Assembly (NCBI GenBank): GCA_015852425.1
Contig: JAAAIG010000073.1
Span: 1-35,443, forward strand
Origin: Gryganskiella cystojenkinii
Lineage: Eukaryota > Mortierellomycota > Mortierellomycetes > Mortierellales > Mortierellaceae
Length of the DNA: 35,443 bases
Direction: 5' to 3'
Shown here: one piece after another, positions 11,570-19,443 of the stretch
Numbering within the stretch: the stretch's first letter is position 1
Layout of the letters: each line of letters begins with the position of its first letter
Notes under the pieces: generated by a model
What the model was told of the DNA's origin: nothing
Databases searched by the model: none
What the model saw: only the letters and a program-made list of their open reading frames with translations
Position numbers and translations under genes: made by a program

Positions 11570-11983
11570 ATGAAATATCTCATTCCACTGCTGGCATTGC
11601 TGAGTGCTGTGGTGGCACTGGGTCTTGGAGAACCTACCGGTGATCCACAAGTTCTTGAAGTACCTACCAAAGAAGCTCTTGAAGTTCTGAAACACTCCTT
11701 AAACCTTATTGATTCAACCAGTGGGTACAACAACAAATACAAGGTCGTCAAAGTAATCTCCGCCACTAGTCAGGTTGTCTCTGGTGTGAAGTATGTGATT
11801 AAGGCTTTGATCACCGTATCCGACTGCTCTAAAACTGTGTCTCAGGACCCACAGCAATGTGGCGAACTTGCCGGCATCAAACCCACGGTTTGCCTCTTTG
11901 AGATCTGGGATCGACCGTGGCTTAAGAGCAGAGAAACAAATGTCCAATGTGATGATGGAGTCTTGAGAAAATACATGACATGA
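11570..11983 (+). CDS. Secreted type-2 cystatin-like cysteine protease inhibitor
   Basis: The single exon encodes 137 aa. Residues 1-20 form a signal peptide (MKYLIPLLALLSAVVALGLG), so the product should be secreted. Every cystatin landmark is present: Gly24 as the N-terminal trunk glycine, QVVSG at 68-72 as the first hairpin (QxVxG), and Pro116-Trp117 as the second hairpin. Four cysteines at 86, 97, 108 and 127 are placed as in the two disulfides of animal type-2 cystatins. Distances match chicken cystatin numbering closely: G to Q 44, end of QxVxG to first Cys 14, third Cys to Pro 8. Such proteins block papain-like cysteine proteases as tight reversible wedge inhibitors. The target here, whether own, microbial or animal proteases, is unknown. 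A polyadenylation-like AATAAA lies 17 bases after the stop. Confidence 0.88.
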   Translation: MKYLIPLLALLSAVVALGLGEPTGDPQVLEVPTKEALEVLKHSLNLIDSTSGYNNKYKVVKVISATSQVVSGVKYVIKALITVSDCSKTVSQDPQQCGELAGIKPTVCLFEIWDRPWLKSRETNVQCDDGVLRKYMT

Positions 11984-12522
11984 GAGTTAAATGCAGTAGA
12001 ATAAATTTACAAGTGAACAAAGCAAAAAAAGGAAATTCGCGTCAAAGTACCCAGAGATCGAACAAGATCTCTGACACTCCCTCTCCTAGAAGAGTCCGGA
12101 GTGCTTAGAACAGTACTCGGCAACAAGTTCAGGACAGTTGTCTAGGTCACTCAAATGCCTGTCATGCTCGTCTGTCGCTGGTGGACCGACCAGCCATGGC
12201 CGCCGCCAAGGATGGTCGACTTCGCCCAGTTCATCAAAAAAAAATGCAATTAAGGGTCTGTGATTGGCGTCAGTGTGACTTTAAAAAACTCTGACCTGTG
12301 CGCCAAGGAGGGCATCTTCATTTGGATGAGCATTCAATTTCTCTTCCCTCGTAACCCATTACTCCATTCATTCCCTCAATTACTTTCAAAACGGCGTCCC
12401 CAAAAGTTTCCGTTCTTCTTTCCTTTCTTTTCTTTTTTCTTCTTTCTTTCATCACCCTTTCTCTCTCAACCGCATCCACCCCTGACTGTAATTCAAACAA
12501 CAACAACAACCACAACAGCAAT
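11984..12522. other. Intergenic: cystatin 3' end and CT-rich leader of the next gene
   Basis: AATAAA at 12000-12005 is the probable polyadenylation signal of the cystatin gene. The stretch from 12040 to 12240 shows no coding frame or RNA gene that I recognise. From about 12409 to 12475 a strong CT tract (TTTCTTTTC repeats) precedes the ATG at 12523, with CAACAACAACAACAACC between. Confidence 0.5.
12000..12005 (+). terminator. Polyadenylation-like signal of the cystatin gene
   Basis: AATAAA lies 17 bases after the cystatin stop codon in an A-rich context. Confidence 0.4.
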
Positions 12523-13221
12523 ATGGCTTCCATCTCTGCAGAGTACCAAGCCTTGGGTCAGTCCCTCCAGAACTTGCGTCAGGTCAAGGGTCACTGGGAT
12601 GGTCATGACCAGGATCCCCGCGTCGACAACTTTAACGGCGAGAAGCACCAGGTCTTGCAGGTAAAATAGAAAAGAGATCTCTGTTACGCTACGTCCTCCT
12701 CTTCCTTTTTTTTTTCTTTTCCTTTCTCCTCTCCGATCCGTTTTTTTTTTAAAAAAAAGCAATTTTTCTCACGCCTGTTGTGTAAAGGAATGATAATGGA
12801 AAGACGTAGAGCTAACACGGTGACAACTCCACGCCATTATCCTGCATATTTTTAGAAACTTGGCGAGTATTTTGGCAAGCCCGGAACACCAGCTGCGGAC
12901 ATCCTGTCGACGATGGGACAACCGGACGAGATTAAACAGGTTTTGGATGAGGCCTTTCAGAGTTCCTTGATGCCCGGTCCTGTGGTCGGAGGAACCGGCG
13001 CCGCGGCCTTGAGTTTCTCTAACAACTCGACGGGTGCTGGTTTGGGCGATGTGAGCACGACCATGATGCCGAGTGGATCGACGGATCCCAATAATTCGGG
13101 TGCGCCTCAGGTCATGTATTTTATCTACAAGTGGCGCGGAAACCATGATTACCTCTGGTTCGAGATTGATGCTATCAAGGAGCAAGTCATTAAGAGCTCT
13201 TGGTACCATGCTTACGAATAA
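12523..13221 (+). CDS. Conserved-looking unknown protein, two exons
   Basis: Exons 12523-12660 and 12856-13221 join in phase 0 across a GT-AG intron of 195 bp to give 167 aa. The N-terminal half (MASISAEYQALGQSLQNLRQ) is helical and charged. A middle Gly/Ser/Asn-rich linker covers about residues 88-121. The C-terminus has an aromatic block, MYFIYKWRGNHDYLWFEID, ending KSSWYHAYE. There is no signal peptide and no membrane segment. The layout of a helix pair (LGEYFGKPGTPAADILSTMG) followed by a beta segment faintly recalls BamE/SmpA-type small folds, but this is only a shape impression. I do not recognise a named family. The intron contains a T10A8 palindrome at 12741-12758. Confidence 0.8.
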
Positions 13222-13381
13222 GCGAGAAAGGAAAAGAAAGAGTCGAATTTCGTCCTTTTCTTCTCTTTTCTTTTGCTTTGTTTTGTATTGTATTGTATTT
13301 TGCAACTATGATACACAAAAACCTTCCTCTCCTTCCTCTAGTCGCTTTGTAAATACCGAAAAAAAACTGATGCCCCACCCC

Positions 13382-13387
13382 AATAAA
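13382..13387 (+). terminator. Polyadenylation-like signal
   Basis: AATAAA lies 161 bases after the stop of the 167-aa unknown gene and is followed by an A-rich run, which fits a 3' end signal for that gene. Confidence 0.35.
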
Positions 13388-13440
13388 CAAAAAAAACACA
13401 CATCTTAGCTTCGTATCTTGAAACAACCACTTCCCCAGCT

Positions 13441-13706
13441 ATCAAGCCAAAGGCGTTGCGGAGACTCAGAGAGGTTCAGTTCGGGAATATCAGCCCTCAA
13501 AGACTGTCGGTGGAGGAGGTTCGATGGATGGTGAAGCATTGGCAAAAGCTGGAGAGGATGATGTTGATCACATGCTCGATAATGATCGTCGGGAATATGA
13601 CGCCATGGTCAAGATCTTTGAGGAACATGGGATCAAGAATAGAGAGATTCATGGCACCAATGTAAAAATGACTTCGAGAGAAAAACGAGCAAAAAGAATG
13701 TTATAG
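13441..13706 (+). pseudogene. Frameshifted C-terminal relic of an F-box/LRR-type protein
   Basis: From 13441 one frame reads RLSVEEVRWMVKHWQKLERM. The continuation sits in another frame (about 13570 onward) and reads DNDRREYDAMVKIFEEHGIK. Together they match the ending of the intact F-box protein at 16747-18741 (LEEAEWMMAHWPGLESINLE and then VVKSFFKKHGV). The reading frame is broken near 13565-13575, and a stop closes the frame just upstream of 13441, so the F-box and LRR body is absent. The relic lies on the plus strand, tail to tail with the minus-strand F-box gene whose stop is at 13765. I infer a decayed duplicate. Confidence 0.7.
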
Positions 13707-13764
13707 GAACCCCTAACAATCGACAAAATATTTTAATCGCCCTTTCCTGTTTGTTTGTTTGTTT

Positions 13765-16311
13765 TTAGAGTCGCGGGTGTTTAAAACTATGAACGTTCAA
13801 CTCCAATTCTGGAAACTGATCCGAGACGCGTCTTCGGATCTTAGGAATGTATTCTTCGGGCATCCCACTGACCAGGAACTGGACCTGTTCCAACCTATTC
13901 ATGTTCAAAATTGATCCCTCGTGCGTTTGACGAAGCCATCTACCCAACAATGCCACAACCTGATCGACTCGGCCTTCATGAACCTCGATCGGCCTGGATT
14001 TCAACAAGCGTAGTTGTTTCTCCAGCCGGATATGTTCCAGAATCTCGTCCTGACGATTCAAACTCTCTGGTTGACGAATGAGCGGGTCTTGACTGACCAC
14101 GATATGGAACCTTTGGATCAGAGCGTCGATCGATTCGCGATCCGGCAAGTTGAGGTATTCGTCCGTGGACAAGAACTCGAACGAGAGTTCTAACGATTTC
14201 AAGTGAGCGAGCCCCTTGCCGTCCCGACAATGGCCATGACTTGGCTGTTCTTGGAGCGATTTGGCAAAGGTTTCAGACGCAGAGGAAGGTTCCGGCGGCG
14301 GCCCGATGGTTTCCAGAATCCCGAAATCAGGGAAATGACCCGACTTGATGTAAAGATGTTCGAGTTGTGGCAACCATCGGACCAAGTACCTGCCGAACCT
14401 GGTCGCTTCCCCCTGCGTCAATCTCTTTTCAAGGTCACAACACGACGAGAGAGTCAACGACTTTAAAGTCAAACAGGCTGGGAATGGGTACTGCTCCAAC
14501 AACACATCCTCCTCTTGTTCTTGTCGAAACTCTGCCGCCAAAGCTTGATCATGCACGCTGTTATTGCTCCTACTGTTGTTGTTTGTTAGGTGTGTCATGT
14601 CAGGCTTTGATCCCTTGTGCTTGGGAGAGAAGGTAGAGAACCGGCCTAGACTTTTCTCAAAGTTCTCGAGAAACTCGTACACGGACAGGGGCAAGGTCAA
14701 GTCCTGGAGGTAATAGAGTCGGTGGATGTCGCGAAGGCTCTTTGTCCAATCCGTGATCTTTCTTTGCATTAAGCGATCGTACCGGTAGATGTCTCCGATA
14801 CCGAATGTCGTAAAGGGTTTCGGCCGTGGAAGAGTTGCGATGGTTGTCCCAGGTTTGAACAATCGTTGATGTGATTTCTGAGCAGGTAAGTTTTGTTCAT
14901 TCTGTTCCTGCTGCTGCTGTTGCTGCGGTTGTAGTTGCGGCTGTAGTTGCGGCTGTTGTTGTCTTTGCAATCTCCGTTGCTTATCATGCTCATATTCCTG
15001 ACATCGAAGTTGATTCAGAAGCCTGCCTGTCACGTCACCCAAGAAATTAGCTGGAAAGCCAGCCCCCTCTTCCTCCTCCTGTGCAACATGTTCCTCCCCA
15101 GTCGAATCCCCTGACCGATCCAGATCATGCCCACAGGTTTCGGTTTCAAAGGATTCCAACAGGGTCGGGTCCAAGATTCGAAACAATAACAACAGGTACG
15201 TATCACAGATGGTCTGTATCCGGAGTCGTCTTAACCTCAGTGAGCCCGAGGGCCTCTTTGAATGATGGACGAGCGCTTGCCTGAAAATCATAGTCGTGTC
15301 AACGTTGTTGATGGTCAGGACTTGTAGCTCTTCCAGATTCGGGGCTTGTTCGACAAGACTGTAGAGCTGGTCGATGCCAATGTAGCATCTGGGGGCAAAG
15401 AAATTTTTTAGCGTTCGAGAGAAAGGCACTGTTGAAACCGGTGCTGTTAGTGCTGTCGTTGAAGGGAAGGTGTGGGGCTCGTTGGTGGTGTCCGGGAAGA
15501 CAGGGCCGAGGAAGGAGGTTGCAGCTGCAATTTCGGGCCCGAGTTTCAATTGAAGGATCTTGTATATGTGGACGAGTTGCATTTGATGCTGCTTGTCCAG
15601 AGTCAGGGTCTCTAAGCTTCCTAAAGAATGAGGTGGTGGTAACGGTGAATTGGATAACGACGGTGTCGATGACAGAGCAGCAAGGTCCATCCGTCGAATC
15701 TCATCCAAGGCCCGTTTCTCAAACTCGACTCCAAACACGATCTCTAGTTCCTTGAGTCGAAACCCGGATTCGTGACGATCCTCGTCGTTCTTCGAGGAGG
15801 AGGAGGAGAACAAGGTCGAGAACATTCTCAAGACTTGTTCTTTTTCATGATGATTACCCAAGGCGACCTTGATCGTCTCCAAGTTTCGACAATGTTTCTT
15901 GACCAGAGCACAGAATTCGGGACCCCGTTCTGGGTAAAAGCATCCATGGTGATCTGGGGCTCTTTGGATGGAGGAGGTGGTGTGGTGTTGAAAGTTTAAC
16001 CTTTCGATGAGGATGGCACCTGAGGCTCCTTCCTGGGTGATGCAATTATTCTCCAGCGCATAAACGGCTGTGAGATGGAGTCGAAAGATTCGATTAGTCG
16101 CGAAACAGAACAGACGGGAGACCTGTCTTAAAGACCGGAGACTGGACCTGCTGTGACGAAGGTAACAAAGGATATGATGCAGGATTTCGGGTAGAACAAG
16201 AGCTCGCTGAACCGCAGCGGAGGATGAATGTGATGCTATACAAGTGGTCGTGGAAGCGCGTGTTGAGGCAGTGTTGCTTTTGCTTTCTGGGGTAGGTGAC
16301 AATGATGTCAT
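13765..16311 (-). CDS. F-box protein with LRR-like body
   Basis: The single exon gives 848 aa from the ATG at 16311. The frame stays open to 16533, but that extension is hydrophobic and CT-coded and reads like leader DNA, so I chose the start MTSLSPTPES. A Ser/Thr-rich N-terminus is followed by an F-box-like segment at about 34-80 (LVLPEILHHILCYLRHS, then LRSLRQVSRLFCFATNRIF). The rest consists of leucine-rich, irregular repeats with an inserted Gln/Pro run near residues 445-475. Such proteins usually act as substrate receptors of SCF (Skp1-cullin-F-box) ubiquitin ligases, with the C-terminal repeats choosing the substrate. The substrate here is unknown. The gene is divergent from the next F-box gene, with 435 bp between the two starts. 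Confidence 0.82.
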   Translation of the reverse strand: MTSLSPTPESKSNTASTRASTTTCIASHSSSAAVQRALVLPEILHHILCYLRHSRSSLRSLRQVSRLFCFATNRIFRLHLTAVYALENNCITQEGASGAILIERLNFQHHTTSSIQRAPDHHGCFYPERGPEFCALVKKHCRNLETIKVALGNHHEKEQVLRMFSTLFSSSSSKNDEDRHESGFRLKELEIVFGVEFEKRALDEIRRMDLAALSSTPSLSNSPLPPPHSLGSLETLTLDKQHQMQLVHIYKILQLKLGPEIAAATSFLGPVFPDTTNEPHTFPSTTALTAPVSTVPFSRTLKNFFAPRCYIGIDQLYSLVEQAPNLEELQVLTINNVDTTMIFRQALVHHSKRPSGSLRLRRLRIQTICDTYLLLLFRILDPTLLESFETETCGHDLDRSGDSTGEEHVAQEEEEGAGFPANFLGDVTGRLLNQLRCQEYEHDKQRRLQRQQQPQLQPQLQPQQQQQQEQNEQNLPAQKSHQRLFKPGTTIATLPRPKPFTTFGIGDIYRYDRLMQRKITDWTKSLRDIHRLYYLQDLTLPLSVYEFLENFEKSLGRFSTFSPKHKGSKPDMTHLTNNNSRSNNSVHDQALAAEFRQEQEEDVLLEQYPFPACLTLKSLTLSSCCDLEKRLTQGEATRFGRYLVRWLPQLEHLYIKSGHFPDFGILETIGPPPEPSSASETFAKSLQEQPSHGHCRDGKGLAHLKSLELSFEFLSTDEYLNLPDRESIDALIQRFHIVVSQDPLIRQPESLNRQDEILEHIRLEKQLRLLKSRPIEVHEGRVDQVVALLGRWLRQTHEGSILNMNRLEQVQFLVSGMPEEYIPKIRRRVSDQFPELELNVHSFKHPRL

Positions 16312-16746
16312 TTTAAACGGCGGTCCACTCCAGAGTGTATGGAGAGAAATGGGGGGAGAGAGAAAGCAAGAAACTGAAAATGAAAATGAGCCCTGAAGAA
16401 TCGAAAAAGTTGAGATTGTGAGAGGCGCAGCAAAGCGATGGAGGCACAGGACACATGACATCCATTGTGCATTTAACAACAAAGGCAACAAAGACCCCTT
16501 TTGTCGCGATAATTTTTCACAGGAACGTGTCAACGGTTCACGGCCCTATGCTTCAACAAGCTCGGTCTACCACCCACAACACTTTTTTTTACCTGCGGGG
16601 ACGCAGCGCGTTGAACTTTTTTTATTGTCTTGTGTCGCACAAGAATATATTGCGGCGACACCCCATTCCATGCTGTGGATCCACTTAGTTTTTTTCTTTA
16701 CGCTTCTTTTCTTCTTGTTTCAATTTTCTTTTCAACTCGTCCAACC
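16312..16746. promoter_or_regulatory. Shared divergent promoter region of two F-box genes
   Basis: This 435-bp stretch separates the starts of the minus-strand and plus-strand F-box genes. It has purine-rich sequence beside the minus-strand start (about 16340-16390, GAGAGAGAAAG) and a CT-rich, T-rich leader beside the plus-strand start (about 16688-16735). No separate gene was seen. Co-regulation of the two genes is possible but is only an inference. Confidence 0.5.
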
Positions 16747-18741
16747 ATGAACACTCTCATCATATCCTCCACCACCGCTGCCTTGGACATCCCTGAGATC
16801 GCCGAGATAATTGTGTCGTTCCTCTCGCTCGATTCCCTGACCCGCTGTCTATGTGTCTCCCACCAATGGCACAGATGCTTCCTACCAACGATCTGGAAGG
16901 ACTGTCAATGGTCCCGCCCGAACCGTCACTTTGAGAACGAGACGGCGTTGATCAAACATGCACATCTCATCCAATCATTCTCCACGACAAACTTCTTTCT
17001 CTGCCAAGAGCTCTTATCACCCGCGTCTACTTCATCAGCTCGGGAACAGAAAGAAGAACTCGGTCGGAGACTGGTCCTGCCAAATCTCCACACTTTGCGT
17101 TTCGAAGCGCTCAATAGTGTGAAGAGTGCTGCAAATGGAATCCCACCACATGTTCACTTCTCCTGGGATGCGACCATGGATCTCGTGCGTCGTCATGCAC
17201 CTTTACTCCAAACTTTGATTGTCAAGGATTACGCTTTTTTCTATAAACTCGACGATTATGTTCCTCCGGCGGTCGCAAGATTGACCGATACTGCTACACC
17301 CGAATGGCTTTCGAAGCCACCTTCATCGGTTACGACGACGGGAAAGGCGACGACAGCATCTCCGCCACCGATCAAGACAAAATTTAGTCGTCTATCAACC
17401 CTTTCGATCTCAAAGACCTTTGTTGACCTAACAATGATGAGTGACCAAGGCTGGGAACTCTTGCGACAGATCCATACACTCATCCTCGACAATGCAGATA
17501 TCCCTGGAGCGCTTGAAAACAGTACTACAGACCTGCACCGAGATGACCACATCCTTGAGAATCTTTTTACTTTGAAGGAAAACCTTGCTCAAAGGACCAA
17601 GATTCAGCACTTGACTATATTGCAGGCCCGCCGCTGGGAAGCCTCAAATTTGAAGGGCGAGTTTGCATTGATCGCCTCTTGCCGACAGTTACAATCGCTT
17701 CGATGGCGCAACCTACGGCAAAGGAACGGCCCTCCTTGGAACGTCCCTCCTTGGGCCCCACCCTTGGCTCGATGTCTCTCTGAGGGGTATTGGCCCTATT
17801 TAAACTCTCTGGATCTCTCGCTTCAGCCGTTCACGGATAGAGACCTTGCAGAGCTTCTTTATGCGCTCAGTGCGCCCGATCGGTTCGGTCTAAGAGAGCT
17901 CTTGCTCGACGATACTGCGTTTGGGTCTTTATCCTTCGAAGCTCTCCTTTACCGTCAGGACCCCAACCAACCCGCAAGACCTCAACCACCGCCGATCAGT
18001 GTCGGTTGGCGTAATTGCCCCTCTGTAACTTACATCACCTTCCATGATAAGGGCGAACCGATCAGCATTCACCAACAGATACTCGAGGTCCTCTCACTCC
18101 TCAACGTCACTCAACTGCTCTCACCCATGATCCAGGACATTCTTTGTTCTTGTTCTCGACTGAAAACCTTCCGTTCTAGTAGCTTTTTTTCCGATCTTAG
18201 CCTTCTTCACGATCCTCGGCCCTGGAGCTGTCAGGACTCTCTCCAGACATTACAAGTTTATCTGATCACCTATTATCGCCTTCCCAGGAGAGTCTACGCC
18301 CATACCATCTTCCCAAGTGTTTCGGAGGCGTTCCTGAAGAAGTTGTCAGAGCTCAGGAATCTCGAGACCTTAATTATGGGACAGGATTCGTTAATGGATG
18401 GATACGTAGCAAGAGCCAGAGGAGGAGGAACTCATGATGAAGCAGACGAGGATTTTCCAGTTCTTCCTCCTGTGTACATACCCCACATTGACGATCAACG
18501 TCATTACGCTCAGTCCTACATTCTCAAGGAAGGACTGGAACATCTCAAACCTTTGAAAAAGATACGACGACTCTGTCCAGGCGTCCATGGGAAACCGATC
18601 GGACTGGAAGAAGCAGAGTGGATGATGGCACATTGGCCAGGTTTGGAAAGCATCAATCTTGAGAGTATGACTTATCGGGACCCGCTTGTCCTCGAGGTTG
18701 TGAAGTCCTTTTTCAAAAAACATGGAGTCCGGACTAAATAA
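16747..18741 (+). CDS. F-box protein with LRR-like body
   Basis: The single exon encodes 664 aa. The ATG at 16747 follows a CT-rich leader; the frame is open further upstream, but that part (VFFFTLLFFLFQF-like in the neighbouring frame) is T-rich leader. The F-box is at about 14-58: LDIPEIAEIIVSFLSLDSLT, then RCLCVSHQWHRCFLPTIWKD. Leucine-rich stretches follow (for example LHTLRFEALNSV and LRELLLDDTAFGSLSF), and the tail is EAEWMMAHWPGLESINLE with FFKKHGVRTK at the end. The expected role is substrate recognition in an SCF ubiquitin ligase. It differs from the divergent neighbour in sequence but shares its architecture. Its tail is the reference that identifies the relics at 13441-13706 and near 19330. 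Confidence 0.85.
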   Translation: MNTLIISSTTAALDIPEIAEIIVSFLSLDSLTRCLCVSHQWHRCFLPTIWKDCQWSRPNRHFENETALIKHAHLIQSFSTTNFFLCQELLSPASTSSAREQKEELGRRLVLPNLHTLRFEALNSVKSAANGIPPHVHFSWDATMDLVRRHAPLLQTLIVKDYAFFYKLDDYVPPAVARLTDTATPEWLSKPPSSVTTTGKATTASPPPIKTKFSRLSTLSISKTFVDLTMMSDQGWELLRQIHTLILDNADIPGALENSTTDLHRDDHILENLFTLKENLAQRTKIQHLTILQARRWEASNLKGEFALIASCRQLQSLRWRNLRQRNGPPWNVPPWAPPLARCLSEGYWPYLNSLDLSLQPFTDRDLAELLYALSAPDRFGLRELLLDDTAFGSLSFEALLYRQDPNQPARPQPPPISVGWRNCPSVTYITFHDKGEPISIHQQILEVLSLLNVTQLLSPMIQDILCSCSRLKTFRSSSFFSDLSLLHDPRPWSCQDSLQTLQVYLITYYRLPRRVYAHTIFPSVSEAFLKKLSELRNLETLIMGQDSLMDGYVARARGGGTHDEADEDFPVLPPVYIPHIDDQRHYAQSYILKEGLEHLKPLKKIRRLCPGVHGKPIGLEEAEWMMAHWPGLESINLESMTYRDPLVLEVVKSFFKKHGVRTK

Positions 18742-18792
18742 CGTTTGGTATATTCTTAACATTTATAACTTAAAGACTTAACTGGGAGGATG

Positions 18793-18798
18793 AATAAA
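18793..18798 (+). terminator. Polyadenylation-like signal of the plus-strand F-box gene
   Basis: AATAAA followed by more A residues, 51 bases after the stop at 18741. Confidence 0.35.
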
Positions 18799-19086
18799 AA
18801 AACAAATGAGAAAGAGGGGTTGAGAGAGGCAGGCGTAGACCGCCGTGACGGGTCTGTCCGGCTCGAGATACGCTTGCCTTCGAGCAAAGTACCCACATCG
18901 TTTTTGTTTTCTTAAATTTTTTGTGAACTCTAGAGTGTTTTGTCTTTTGCTCCTAGAGTATAGGACTCCGCAATGGGAACGCACATCCATTCAGTTCAGC
19001 AAAGGTGCAGAATTCCTTCTATTTTGTCCGCACACACCCTGATCGATATGATCCTGCTGATTACTTTCGGACATCCAGTAGTCTAA
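18799..19086. other. Intergenic, possible coding debris
   Basis: No intact gene was found. A plus-strand frame at 19005-19217 reads QNSFYFVRTHPDRYDPADYF and looks protein-like in composition but has no recognised relatives and no start context. It may be remains of the same F-box duplicate whose tail appears downstream, or chance. Confidence 0.3.
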
Positions 19087-19395
19087 ATGCGGCAGCAAAG
19101 GGAAGCTTCATGCACATTGGAACTGTTACAGATCCTTTCAAAGTCGTCAACGCACGATTTTCAAAGACAACGGAAAAAAATTATAAAACAGTTAGAGCCC
19201 TGGGAACATTTTGGTAGGAGCTTGACGATGCCGAGTCTGCAAGTGATGTGCTGGATTCTTCTAGCGAAAGCGTGCGCTCTATTCTGCAGAGCTCTTCATC
19301 CCGTCGTCAGGGCCACGGTGACGCTCTTCAAGAAACATGGGTTCAGACGCAATATTGCTCCATCGGCTTCGTTTAATAATAATGATGATACTTAG
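19087..19395 (+). pseudogene. Possible second F-box C-terminal relic
   Basis: An open frame of 102 codons ends with ATVTLFKKHGFRRNI, which resembles the closing motif VVKSFFKKHGVRTK of the intact F-box protein ending at 18741. The rest of the frame shows no clear F-box or LRR pattern and lacks the EAEWMMAHW-type motif. I infer remains of a tandem duplicate; the evidence is one short motif in the expected orientation, so confidence is low. Confidence 0.35.
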
Positions 19396-19443
19396 CTATT
19401 ATCTACGCCTTTTCAATCCTCCTACAGGGATCACCAGGTATTT

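Noticed and set aside
16312..16533. 74-residue extension of the minus-strand F-box protein
   Set aside because: It reads through the GA-rich shared promoter region and lies outside the expected F-box protein start; MTSLSPTPES is preferred.
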